Shown: positions 25,635 to 33,742, counted from the stretch's first letter. The stretch: DNA of 64,000 nt from Gracilibacillus suaedae (GCF_017599345.1 NZ_JAGFVL010000048.1:17061-81060); one strand, 5' to 3'. Notes: a model not told the origin generated them from the sequence alone. Program-made: numbers and translations.

Positions 25635-27482
25635 ATGTGTGGGATTACAGGTTGGATCGACTTTACCCGAAATATCGGGAATGAACGAGAACAAGTACAG
25701 CGTATGGCAAGTAAAATTAGCCATCGAGGACCAGATGAAACCGATTTTTATACGGAGACACATGTTGGATTCGGACATCAGCGTTTAATTGTTGTTGATC
25801 CAGCTGGCGGCAAGCAACCGATGAGCTATCCAAAAGACCAACATTCATACGTATTAGTGTATAACGGTGAGCTTTATAATACAGAGGATATTCGCAGTGA
25901 ACTGTTGAAACAAGGATGGCAATTCAATTCTCACTCCGATACAGAAGTCCTGTTGAAAAGCTATATCGAATGGGGAGAAGCACACGTCGAGAAGTTAAAT
26001 GGTATCTTTGCATATGCTATTTGGGATCCATCCAAGCAGCAGCTATTTCTTGCCCGTGACCGTCTTGGTGTAAAACCTTTATTTTACAAGGAACATTATA
26101 ATGGCTTACTATTTGGCTCTGAAATAAAAGCGATTCTCGCACATGATGAAGTAGATCCTGTCATCAAAGAGGAAGGATTATCTGAGATTTTTGCACTTGG
26201 TCCGTCACGTACTCCAGGCCATGGTGTATTTGACGAATTGAAGGAATTACGCGCAGCACATGTAGGCATCTTTAACCGAGATGGCTGGAAAATTAGACGT
26301 TATTGGAATGTGGAAAGTAAGCCACACGAAGATTCCGTAGAAGAAACAGCCGAAAAGGTTCGCCGTTTATTAGTGGATGCAGTAGAGAGACAGCTAGTTT
26401 CTGATGTTCCACTTGGAACCTTTTTGTCAGGCGGAGTAGACTCCAGTGCAATTACAGCGATAGCTGCACAATATCTCGAACAAAATCAAAAGGATGCTCT
26501 TCAAACCTTTTCCATAGATTATCAGGAGAACGACAAATATTTCAAAACAAGTAGTTTTCAGCCTAATCAGGACAAAACCTATATTGAAAAAATGGTAAAT
26601 TCATTGGGAACCGAACACCATAACTTTGTGATAGACAATGGGACATTGGTTGATTTATTAAAAGATGCAGTACGATACCGTGATTTGCCTGGGATGGCTG
26701 ATGTTGATTCTTCTTTATTATGGTTTTGTGAACAGACAAAAAAACAAGTCACTGTTGCACTATCTGGTGAATGTGCCGATGAAATTTTTGGTGGCTATCC
26801 TTGGTTTTATCGGGAGGATGACCTTAATCGAGAAGGTTTTCCATGGATTCGTTCTTCAGAAGTGAGACAAAATTTATTACAATCAGAAGTGAGTCAGAAA
26901 TTAAACTTGGCAGCATATACGAAAAAGAGATATGAAGATACTGTAGAAGAAGCTCCTTTATTAGAGGGAGAAGGGGCAAAGGCAACCGCAAGAAGACAAA
27001 TGTTTTACTTAAATATGCAATGGTTTATGCCGACATTGTTAGATCGCAAGGATCGCATGAGTATGGGGGCTAGTTTTGAGGCACGTGTTCCGTTCAGTGA
27101 TCATCACTTAGTTGAGTATGTGTGGAATATTCCCTGGGAAATAAAAACACACGGAGATCGTGAAAAAGGTATCCTTAGAAAAGCGTTAGAAGGAATTTTA
27201 CCAGATGAAATTCTATACCGAAAGAAAAGTCCCTATCCTAAGACACATCACCCGGCTTATACAAATGCAGTGATCAATTGGATGAATGAGATTATTGATG
27301 ACAAGAATGCACGTTTATTCGAGATATTAGATCGCACTAAAGTAAAAGCATTGGTCGACCAGAAAGCAGCAAATATTAGTGCACCATGGTTTGGCCAATT
27401 AATGACAGGACCTCAATTGCTGGCTCATCTCGGACAAATTGAATACTGGATGCAAGAAAATGATGTGATAATTGATATATGA
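25635..27482 (+). CDS. asnO: Glutamine-hydrolysing asparagine synthetase (AsnO/AsnB type)
   Basis: Makes asparagine from aspartate, glutamine and ATP. The class II glutaminase domain (about 2-200) starts with the nucleophile Cys2 (MCGITGW) and has SHRGPDE, FGHQRLIVVD and YNGELYN. The synthetase domain has the PP-loop LSGGVDSSA (about 255) and ALSGECADEIFGGYPW (about 379). The family requires Cys2, so the start is ATG 25635 and not an earlier GTG. Length is 615 residues. In B. subtilis the asparagine synthetase near gerP and yisL is AsnO, needed for sporulation. I infer the same orthology from position. Confidence 0.92.
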   Translation: MCGITGWIDFTRNIGNEREQVQRMASKISHRGPDETDFYTETHVGFGHQRLIVVDPAGGKQPMSYPKDQHSYVLVYNGELYNTEDIRSELLKQGWQFNSHSDTEVLLKSYIEWGEAHVEKLNGIFAYAIWDPSKQQLFLARDRLGVKPLFYKEHYNGLLFGSEIKAILAHDEVDPVIKEEGLSEIFALGPSRTPGHGVFDELKELRAAHVGIFNRDGWKIRRYWNVESKPHEDSVEETAEKVRRLLVDAVERQLVSDVPLGTFLSGGVDSSAITAIAAQYLEQNQKDALQTFSIDYQENDKYFKTSSFQPNQDKTYIEKMVNSLGTEHHNFVIDNGTLVDLLKDAVRYRDLPGMADVDSSLLWFCEQTKKQVTVALSGECADEIFGGYPWFYREDDLNREGFPWIRSSEVRQNLLQSEVSQKLNLAAYTKKRYEDTVEEAPLLEGEGAKATARRQMFYLNMQWFMPTLLDRKDRMSMGASFEARVPFSDHHLVEYVWNIPWEIKTHGDREKGILRKALEGILPDEILYRKKSPYPKTHHPAYTNAVINWMNEIIDDKNARLFEILDRTKVKALVDQKAANISAPWFGQLMTGPQLLAHLGQIEYWMQENDVIIDI

Positions 27483-27502
27483 TTCTGTAACGTCGAAACT
27501 GG

Positions 27503-27967
27503 ATGAAAGTAGTGACAGTTATGAAGAAATTATCTATCGGTATATTGCTTCTATTACTTATTCCTACCACCTTGCATGCACTAGAATGGACGTACTCGTT
27601 TGTAGTGTTAGACGGCCGTGTATATGAAGTGACCGATGAACAAATCAATCAATCTCTTATCGGCAAATCGATCGGAGAAGTGACCACCCAAGCTGATGAT
27701 CGCACCGGTAAGTATTATGGCAATGCATCTAATCATTATCCTATAGGTACTAAGTATTTAAAAATAGAAGGCGTAGATATTTCCGAGGCAATTGCAGTAG
27801 CAGAACAAGGGTCGTATGTGAAAGCTGAATTTGTCCAACGTGTTCCTTTACACTGGCGCAATATGATCTATTACCTTACACCAATCCTCTTTTTAACCGT
27901 ACTCATTATCACATACCGAATTAGGGAAAAAGTTAAGAAAAAATACCAAAACTCTCTATCGATTTAA
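27503..27967 (+). CDS. Exported protein with C-terminal membrane anchor, unknown function
   Basis: A 154-residue protein: signal peptide (KKLSIGILLLLLIPTTLHA), an extracytoplasmic domain of about 95 residues (LEWTYSFVVLDGRVYEVTDEQ...), one C-terminal helix (MIYYLTPILFLTVLIITYRI) and a lysine-rich tail. The family is not recognised. The start may be ATG 27503 or ATG 27521; neither has a strong ribosome binding site. It follows asnO by 20 nt, so it may share its transcript. The terminator hairpin overlaps its stop codon. Confidence 0.65.
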   Translation: MKVVTVMKKLSIGILLLLLIPTTLHALEWTYSFVVLDGRVYEVTDEQINQSLIGKSIGEVTTQADDRTGKYYGNASNHYPIGTKYLKIEGVDISEAIAVAEQGSYVKAEFVQRVPLHWRNMIYYLTPILFLTVLIITYRIREKVKKKYQNSLSI

Positions 27968-27981
27968 GATAGGGAGTTTTT
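27950..27981 (+). terminator. Intrinsic terminator overlapping stop codon
   Basis: Stem AACTCTCTATC / GATAGGGAGTT (one G-T pair) with loop GATTTAA, followed by TTTC. The TAA of the upstream gene lies in the loop. Confidence 0.8.
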
Positions 27982-28082
27982 CAGTCACAAAAAATTCATG
28001 TTATTTTTCGTTAAGGGTATTTGACTTTCTTTGATTGTCTAGGATAATAGATAATGAATACATACGAGAAAAGGGGACAAAT

Positions 28083-29495
28083 ATGCATTACATAAGAAAA
28101 GTATTACTAGTTATGGTTCTATGCCTGTTTTTATTCCCAAGTGTAACCGTGATGGCAGAAGAACAAACAGGAGAAGGAATCTATTATATTTTAGTAGACC
28201 GATTTGTAAATGGAGACAGTAACAATGATATAGAGATTAATATTGGTGATCCTTCTGCATATCATGGTGGGGATTTACAGGGTGTTATTGATAAAATTCC
28301 TTATTTAAGCGAACTAGGTATAACTGCCATTAATTTAAGTCCTATCATGACGGCAGCTTCTTACCATGGATTTGATCCCTTAGATGCTCAAAGTATCGAT
28401 CCTCAATTTGGAAATATCGCGGTGCTGCAAAATCTTGTAGCCGAAGCAAATGAGAATGATATCAAGGTAATTCTAGATTTCGTTTTATCACATGTAGATA
28501 ATGAACATCTCTGGGTAAATGAACAGTCTGATTGGGTATTTCAACCTTCCATCAATCAATTGAATGAAGAATTACCAACCGTTAATTTGCAAAATGAAGA
28601 TGTACAGCAATATTTTCTGGAAACAGCGGCATATTGGATGAATAGTACGGGAATTGATGGTTTTCATGTTTATGTAGATGAACAAACACCACAATCCTTT
28701 ATCGATGAATTGCGTCAACGTGTACAAGCTGAGAAAGAAGATGCGTATTTAATAGTGGATGGAATGGAGGATGAAAACAATATCGATCATGATTTTCAAA
28801 AGGAAGCGGTTGATATTCTAAAACACCCCGGAGAGTCCTTGGAACCATTATTTTCTCACGAGATATCTGGTGTGCATTACATGGAATCTGCGCTTACATC
28901 TCGCTTTACGCACGAAACAGTGAAAGAAGGCTATCACCCTGTCACAAGGTGGAAGCTTGCATCTACATTACTCTATACATTACCAGGATCTTCTTTTCTT
29001 TATCAGGGAGTAGAAGTGCCAATGGATAATGGGGAAGATGAACCAGATCACCGCATGGCCGAATTAAATAAAGAGGACGAAGAAATAGCTCAGCATTTAG
29101 AAAAGCTAGCAGCCATCCGCCAAGATTCCTCTGCATTACAAAATGGGGAAATAGACCTGGTAGCTCAAGCGGGGGCTATGTCAGTTTACAAGAGAAGTGC
29201 CGATGATCAAACGATGTATATTGCGATTAATAATGATACAGAAACACAGACAGCCTCGCTGAAAGACATCGGTGACGATGTACAGTTGAGAGGTTTGTTG
29301 GAAGATAACATCGTCAGACAACAAAATGATGGTACACATCGCATGATTTTAGAACGCGAAACAAGTAATATTTTTGTTTTAGAAGAAGATACAGGGTTTA
29401 ACTGGTTTTTTATTACCATGATGGTTGTGATACTTGGAGGGTTTGTTGCGTTTGTTGCGGCGGTTAGTGTGAAGAATCGTAGAATACGTCAGTGA
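28083..29495 (+). CDS. Membrane-anchored GH13 (alpha-amylase family) protein, probably catalytically dead
   Basis: The fold is that of alpha-amylases: signal peptide (about 1-25), ILVDRFVNGD, YHGGDLQGVIDKIPYLSELGITAINLSP (about 60-87) and the (beta/alpha)8 barrel to about 330. A C-terminal beta domain, one transmembrane helix (about 440-462) and a basic tail follow. The catalytic motifs are lost: region II reads GFHVYVD (193-199), where active enzymes have GFRxD, so Arg is His and the nucleophile Asp is Tyr197. Region III reads VDGMED in place of the GE acid, and region IV (NHD) is not found. Region I is DFVLSH. It probably binds glycans or acts as a scaffold at the cell surface. The ATG at 28083 follows AAAAGGGG. 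Confidence 0.8.
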   Translation: MHYIRKVLLVMVLCLFLFPSVTVMAEEQTGEGIYYILVDRFVNGDSNNDIEINIGDPSAYHGGDLQGVIDKIPYLSELGITAINLSPIMTAASYHGFDPLDAQSIDPQFGNIAVLQNLVAEANENDIKVILDFVLSHVDNEHLWVNEQSDWVFQPSINQLNEELPTVNLQNEDVQQYFLETAAYWMNSTGIDGFHVYVDEQTPQSFIDELRQRVQAEKEDAYLIVDGMEDENNIDHDFQKEAVDILKHPGESLEPLFSHEISGVHYMESALTSRFTHETVKEGYHPVTRWKLASTLLYTLPGSSFLYQGVEVPMDNGEDEPDHRMAELNKEDEEIAQHLEKLAAIRQDSSALQNGEIDLVAQAGAMSVYKRSADDQTMYIAINNDTETQTASLKDIGDDVQLRGLLEDNIVRQQNDGTHRMILERETSNIFVLEEDTGFNWFFITMMVVILGGFVAFVAAVSVKNRRIRQ

Positions 29496-29636
29496 GCATA
29501 ATGTAAAGAATTGAGCAGAACTTTACTGTGGATAAACTTTGAAATTATATACTAAATGCAATGCAGAATCTGGGTGTAAATAGAAGGGCGCTCAGAAGCT
29601 ATAGTGGAAATATAGTGAATGAGCGAGTTAGAGCTC

Positions 29637-29672
29637 AACCAGTTATTCTCCAAAAAGAATAACTGGTTTTTC
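29637..29672. terminator. Intrinsic terminator
   Basis: Perfect 13-bp stem AACCAGTTATTCT / AGAATAACTGGTT with a 6-nt loop, then TTTTCG. It lies 140 nt after the GH13 gene. Confidence 0.8.
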
Positions 29673-29679
29673 GAGTAAG

Positions 29680-29905
29680 TTAAGAATGTATAAAATCAGT
29701 GCAATGACTGCGTTAAGCGAAGTAGTTATTTTGAAATGTTTGATGTATATTTGCAACGCTCCGACTAATTACTTCGCTTTCACCCAAAGGGCATAAGTAA
29801 CATCTGCTAAAAGCTTGCTTACGCAGTGTATCCTATACCGCGGGCCCGGTTTCAACTAACTTTGCAAAGTGGATGTTCGGCTCGCGCTATTCCCGCAGGA
29901 GTCTC
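29680..29905. repeat. Dispersed repeat R5, copy a
   Basis: Shares with 49163-49345 the blocks TATAAAATCAGTGCAATGAC, the inverted pair AAGCGAAGTA (29715-29724) / TACTTCGCTT (29770-29779), the connecting GCTCCGACTAA, and CTTTGCAAAG followed by TTCGGCTCG and GCTATTCCCGCA. It is followed at once by R2 copy b. Confidence 0.7.
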
Positions 29906-30029
29906 CGTAAATAGTCTCCGCTATGAGAAGGTGCAACAATTCTTGTCATAAGTAATAGATTGACTTTTTACAAAGAACAAAGTTAAAAATCGCTATCCGC
30001 GAGTATAAAAGCTGCTGTGTTACTTCATG

Positions 30030-30278
30030 CTTGCGTTGTAGAGCAGTACTTAGCGTAGGCCGCCCGCTTTCACTCCTGTGGGAATTGTTTGGCCTGAAGA
30101 TCCACTTTTTCGAGCGGTTTTTGCTCGAAAAAGTTAGCGGAAGGTCAAACCCCACGGAAAGGGAAGTGGGCAGCCGGAGTAGTGGTCAAGCTCTTCATAT
30201 ATTTCATCATTACTACCAAAGTAATCGACACCTACTTTAGCATTTAATAATGGACCGGCGGGGTTGCCGGTTTTTCTT
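30030..30278. repeat. Dispersed repeat R2, copy b
   Basis: Same block order as 25083-25285: TTGTAGAGCAG, GGAATTGTTTGGCCTGAAGA, hairpin TTTTTCGAGCGG / GCTCGAAAAA, CCCCACGGAAAGGGAAG, GGGCAGCCGGAGT, and terminal ACCGGCGGGGTTGCCGGTTTTTCTT-type hairpin. Hairpin arms differ from copy a in the base of the stem but still pair. With R5a this makes a repeat block of about 600 bases that fills the gap to the ArsR gene. Confidence 0.75.
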
Positions 30279-30380
30279 AACTATATTTTTTGTTTACGCT
30301 TATTACTCTAGTTTGACAAGAGAAACGCTAGGGATCACTACAATAGAATTTTATCCAAAAGCTTCACTAGAATTCTCTAG

Positions 30381-31094
30381 TTAACTTTCTTCAAAAGTAC
30401 TAAGATTATTTTCGTAATCGAATTTGAAAAGTTTCTGTAATTCAATTTTTCCAGTTGGAGTTACTTGAACAGCCCGTGTATTAGGCAAGCGTGTTATCCA
30501 TTGTCGTTCGAGCATCTGTAATAGTAAAGCATTTCCCAGTGCTCCAGCAATATGATGTTGTCGCTCACTCCAGTCTAAGCAACAACGAGCATATGCTCTC
30601 CGCTTCTTTTTCTGTTCTTCTAGATTTATGCCAAAGTCTTGAAAAAACTTGGATCCTTTCGGTGTTACTTCAAAATTTAAATCTATCTTTTTTATATAAT
30701 CTTGTTTCATAAGAGAATTTGTAATCTGTACACCTAGATAACCTGCCAAATGATCATAACAAGTTCGGGCGAAATGGATTGCCTTTTGCTCTCTAGATTC
30801 TCTATATGATGTAACAAGAGAGCTAGGTGAAATACTCAACATTTGCTCTATTACTTTTGCTACATCACTGTTAATTAACTTATAATAACGATGTCTTCCA
30901 TGCTTTTCCACGTTAACAAGGTTTGCCTCTAGCATTTTGTGTAGATGGAAACTAGCAGTTTGGGGTTTTACCTTAGCAATAAGAGCTAATTCACTAGCTG
31001 GGTGGATATTTCCATCCATAAGACTAAGTAAAATAGCTGATCGCGTTGGATCTGATAGTAATGAAGCGATTTTAGAAACATTAGGATTCATCAT
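30381..31094 (-). CDS. ArsR-family winged-helix transcriptional regulator
   Basis: DNA-binding repressor or activator of 237 residues. The N-terminal winged helix (about 5-75) reads SLLSDPTRSAILLSLMDG, then the recognition helix region AKVKPQTASFHLHKMLEANLV. The C-terminal 150 residues have several Cys and His (ARTCYDHLAG, YARCCLDWSERQHHIAG) and could bind metal or another ligand. The CC and H pattern is suggestive, not proven. It is divergent from a flavin-reductase gene, with an inverted repeat (31114-31133) between them that is a likely operator. Related regulators sit beside oxidoreductase genes they control. Confidence 0.85.
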   Translation of the reverse strand: MMNPNVSKIASLLSDPTRSAILLSLMDGNIHPASELALIAKVKPQTASFHLHKMLEANLVNVEKHGRHRYYKLINSDVAKVIEQMLSISPSSLVTSYRESREQKAIHFARTCYDHLAGYLGVQITNSLMKQDYIKKIDLNFEVTPKGSKFFQDFGINLEEQKKKRRAYARCCLDWSERQHHIAGALGNALLLQMLERQWITRLPNTRAVQVTPTGKIELQKLFKFDYENNLSTFEES

Positions 31095-31113
31095 TTTCCC
31101 TCCTTACATTCAT

Positions 31114-31133
31114 ATTTCGATGATAGTCGAAAT
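31114..31133. promoter_or_regulatory. Probable operator of the ArsR-type regulator
   Basis: Perfect inverted repeat ATTTCGA-TGATAG-TCGAAAT in the 87-bp gap between the divergent regulator and flavin-reductase genes. Position and symmetry fit a dimer site for a winged-helix regulator. Confidence 0.6.
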
Positions 31134-31181
31134 TTTTAAGATTTACAATATAAATGTAATGAAGTTAAAGGAGGAAAAAAC

Positions 31182-31808
31182 TTGAATAGGACAACAAATC
31201 AGGACACGTTAAGTTTTAAAGAAATTAAGCCTAAAATTATGTATTATGGAACACCAACATTGCTTCTTAACACGTTAAATGAAGACGGAACAACTAACAT
31301 AAGTCCAATGTCTTCGTCTTGGGCTCTAGGTGACTGCATTGTTCTTGGAATAGGACTTGGAGGGAAAGCTATCGAAAACTTAGAAAGGTATAAAGAATGT
31401 GTTATTAATTTACCCAGTCCAAACCTTTGGGATAATGTTGAAAAAATTTCTTCTTATACCGGAAAAAAAGCTATCCCTTCTTACAAGCAAGAGATCGGAT
31501 TCACTTATAAAAAAGATAAATTTGAATCTTCAGGATTAACTCCCTTAGAATCAAAAACGGTCTCTCCCACTCGAATAAAAGAATGTCCTATTCAAATCGA
31601 AGCATTGGTTAAAAATATTCGAACCCCTGAATATAATCCATTGTTTGCAATTGTTGAAACACAAGTATTACATTTTCATGCAGACGATAGCATAATACAA
31701 AATGAAAATTATATTGATCCATCTAAATGGAGTCCATTAATATATAATTTTAGGCATTACTTTGAATTAGGGAAAGAGGTGGGCAAAACATTCCGTTCAG
31801 AAACTTGA
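31182..31808 (+). CDS. Flavin reductase-like domain protein
   Basis: FMN-binding split-barrel protein of the flavin reductase (DIM6/NTAB) family, 208 residues. The pattern GTPTLLLNTLNEDGTTNISPMSSSWALGDCIVLGIG (about 24-59) is the typical flavin-site region, and LERYKECVINLPS the second block. Family members reduce flavin for partner monooxygenases or bind flavin only. The start is TTG 31182 behind the strong site AAAGGAGG. It is divergent from the ArsR-type regulator and ends before its own terminator at 31847-31886, so it is a single-gene unit. Confidence 0.82.
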   Translation: MNRTTNQDTLSFKEIKPKIMYYGTPTLLLNTLNEDGTTNISPMSSSWALGDCIVLGIGLGGKAIENLERYKECVINLPSPNLWDNVEKISSYTGKKAIPSYKQEIGFTYKKDKFESSGLTPLESKTVSPTRIKECPIQIEALVKNIRTPEYNPLFAIVETQVLHFHADDSIIQNENYIDPSKWSPLIYNFRHYFELGKEVGKTFRSET

Positions 31809-31846
31809 TAATTAGAAAAATAGTTATCCTACAAAAAATTGCACAT

Positions 31847-31886
31847 AAAACGTTTGGATAAATAGTTTAATCCAAGCGTTTTAAAC
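31847..31886 (+). terminator. Intrinsic terminator after flavin-reductase gene
   Basis: 13-bp stem AAAACGTTTGGAT / ATCCAAGCGTTTT (one G-T pair) with loop AAATAGTTTA. It separates this unit from the macrolide phosphotransferase leader. Confidence 0.8.
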
Positions 31887-31917
31887 TACATGAGAATTGA
31901 ATTAGCCATTCTAATGA

Positions 31918-31946
31918 TTGCAACATATAGGTGCGTCTGTTATAAT
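31918..31946 (+). promoter_or_regulatory. SigA-type promoter of the macrolide phosphotransferase leader
   Basis: TTGCAA (31918-31923), 17-bp spacer, perfect TATAAT (31941-31946). The -10 lies in a 17-bp palindrome GTTATAA-TTT-TTATAAC (31939-31955). A transcript would start near 31953 and carry a leader of about 350 nt before the resistance gene. Confidence 0.7.
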
Positions 31947-31981
31947 TTTTATAACTTAAAGGAACGGAGGGTTGCTTGAAA

Positions 31982-32014
31982 ATGGGGATCTACTATATTA
32001 GAATTCGATTTTAA
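31982..32014 (+). CDS. Putative macrolide-sensing leader peptide MGIYYIRIRF
   Basis: Ten-codon frame ATG to TAA behind GGAACGGAGGG, about 30 nt after the predicted transcription start (a TTG at 31976 would give two extra residues). The product MGIYYIRIRF begins like the ErmC leader (MGIF...) and holds Arg-Ile-Arg, a +X+ motif at which macrolide-bound ribosomes stall. It lies in the leader of a macrolide 2'-phosphotransferase gene that is preceded by a terminator, so I infer that drug-induced stalling here controls readthrough. Confidence 0.55.
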   Translation: MGIYYIRIRF

Positions 32015-32247
32015 TCTTTATACTACTAATTTTATAGTGTTTAAAGGCTCTGCCTGTGTGTAGAGTAATCGGATAGGTTTCCCTATTTTTAAGTAATCAT
32101 CATAAACAAATAAATTGTATATTCAATAACCCAATAATATATAATTTGTAACGAATGAGCAGGATTATTTTATTTTGAATCCAGTTTTCTTGTTATGTTT
32201 TTATGGATGATTTTTATAACTCACAAAGCAAAAATCCGATTATTCAG

Positions 32248-32276
32248 CACAGGATAGTACACCTGTGTTTTTTTTA
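32248..32276 (+). terminator. Leader terminator (attenuator) before macrolide phosphotransferase gene
   Basis: Stem CACAGG-ATAGTACA-CCTGTG followed by eight T, ending 30 nt before the GTG start of the resistance gene and well downstream of the promoter at 31918. Its left arm CACAGG is complementary to CCTGTG at 32053-32058 near the leader peptide, giving a possible antiterminator. A weaker stem plus T-run (ATAGG/CCTAT, about 32073-32090) lies between. Confidence 0.7.
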
Positions 32277-32305
32277 TTTGAGAAATGATGAGGATGTGAT
32301 GAAAA

Positions 32306-33214
32306 GTGAGTAAATCAATACAAGAAGTGATGGACATAGCGAGGAAATATAATCTTCCATTACAAGGAGATTCTTTACAGTATAATGAGTCGGGGTTAGA
32401 TTTTCAGGTTGTATTTGCAAAAGATCCGGAAGGAGAGGAGTGGATATTACGTATTCCTCGAAGACCTGATGTAATGCCGAGAACGAAAGTGGAGAAAAAA
32501 GCTTTAGATGTAGTGAACGAATATGTATCAACTTTTCAGGCTCCCAACTGGTTGATATATGAAGAAGACTTGATTGCGTATAAGAAATTAAATGGAATAC
32601 CGGCTGGAACAATAGATCATGAGATTCAAAATTATGTATGGGAAATTGATATTAACCATGTACCAGCTAATTTTCATAAATCATTAGCAAGTGCTCTGGC
32701 AGAACTTCATAACATTCCAGCAGAGAATGTAGTAAATTCCGACTTAATTGTCCACAGCCCAGAAGAAGCGAGACAGTCTATGATCGAAAGAATGGCGGCT
32801 GTGAAGGAAAAGTTCGGGGTAGGTGAAGCTTTATGGCATCGTTGGAAAACATGGGTGAATAATGATGAAATGTGGCCAAAACGAACAGGTTTCATTCATG
32901 GTGATATCCATGCAGGTCATCTTTTAATAGATGAAGAAGCAAATGTTACCGGCATAATTGATTGGACAGAAGTAAAGGTAACAGATATATCGAATGATTT
33001 TGTAGGATATTATCAACTTTTTGGTGAGGATGGGCTAGTTTCCCTAATTGATGCTTACAAAGAAGCGGGAGGTTATAGTTGGCCATTAATGAAAGAACAT
33101 ATTATGGAATTAAGCGCTGCTTATCCAGTAGCCATCGCTGAGTTTGCATTAGTTTCCGGCTTGGTTGAATATGAGAAAATGGCAAAACAAGCATTAGAGG
33201 TTACTAAAAAATAG
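32306..33214 (+). CDS. Macrolide 2'-phosphotransferase (Mph family)
   Basis: Kinase that inactivates macrolides by GTP-dependent phosphorylation of the 2'-hydroxyl of desosamine. The 302-residue cytoplasmic protein has the aminoglycoside/macrolide kinase fold: FVHGD-type catalytic loop [14 protein letters not shown] (Asp200), metal-binding GIIDWTEV (Asp219), and the Mph-typical N-terminal block [26 protein letters not shown] (about 31-56). It is close in pattern to chromosomal Mph of Bacillus (Mph(K)/YcbJ type) and to Mph(B). GTG start. Expression is probably controlled by the leader described at 31918-32276. A terminator follows at 33247. Confidence 0.88.
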   Translation: MSKSIQEVMDIARKYNLPLQGDSLQYNESGLDFQVVFAKDPEGEEWILRIPRRPDVMPRTKVEKKALDVVNEYVSTFQAPNWLIYEEDLIAYKKLNGIPAGTIDHEIQNYVWEIDINHVPANFHKSLASALAELHNIPAENVVNSDLIVHSPEEARQSMIERMAAVKEKFGVGEALWHRWKTWVNNDEMWPKRTGFIHGDIHAGHLLIDEEANVTGIIDWTEVKVTDISNDFVGYYQLFGEDGLVSLIDAYKEAGGYSWPLMKEHIMELSAAYPVAIAEFALVSGLVEYEKMAKQALEVTKK

Positions 33215-33246
33215 AAGTCTTCTTTCCATCTGTTAAAAGAGCAAAA

Positions 33247-33282
33247 AGCATACCGTTCACCACGTGCACTGGTATGCTTTTG
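33247..33282. terminator. Intrinsic terminator
   Basis: Stem AAAGCATACC / GGTATGCTTT with a 14-nt loop and T-runs on both sides. It serves the phosphotransferase gene and, on the other strand, the decayed MATE gene. Confidence 0.8.
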
Positions 33283-33284
33283 AT

Positions 33285-33408
33285 TTATTCCGCCGCAGCT
33301 TTCGTTTCTTTTCTGAAAAATACTTTCTTCACCCAAGTTCTTGATCGCCATCTTCTTAGTTAAGACTCCTCTTAGCCATTCATCGGCAATAAAAGCTATC
33401 CAGTACAC
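33285..33408 (-). pseudogene. C-terminal remnant of a MATE family efflux protein, frameshifted
   Basis: On the minus strand the frame VYWIAFIADEWLRGVLT is the end of the last helix and the DEWLRG motif common in MATE transporters. Shifting by one base then gives RRWRSRTWVKKVFFRKETK and a TAA at 33285-33287, which is the usual arginine-rich MATE tail. The rest of the gene is missing upstream. The terminator at 33247 sits just behind it, as expected for a former gene end. Confidence 0.6.
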
Positions 33409-33440
33409 CTACTCATCCTAAATCTAAAAAGGTACCATAA

Positions 33441-33588
33441 AACCATGCAGATGTAGCATTTACACCAGAGCATCGAGGTAATCCGAATTACAATAGAAAA
33501 CCTAACTTTACCTGCAGCTCTGGAGTGAGTTAATGACCACAAGGTAAATGCTCGACCAGGTTATGTAGTAAAATTCAAAGGTTTATGA
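33441..33588 (+). pseudogene. Unidentified decayed coding remnant
   Basis: Between a TAA at 33438 and a TAA at 33531 the frame reads HADVAFTPEHRGNPNYNRKP then NFTCSSGVS. One frame over, VNDHKVNARPGYVVKFKGL continues to a TGA at 33588. Both have protein-like composition and join by a one-base shift. There is no start codon or ribosome binding site. I do not recognise the family. Confidence 0.35.
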
Positions 33589-33742
33589 CTTCTTCAAATA
33601 GTATTCAAACATATAATCATATTGTATTTGGCATGGTTATTGACTAGAAGTCTTTGCTACTAAGATAAGAAAATTAATGAAACACAAATAGCCTTTAAAA
33701 CGTAATTCTAGCATAACCTGTTCAGTATAAAGGAGTATCAGC

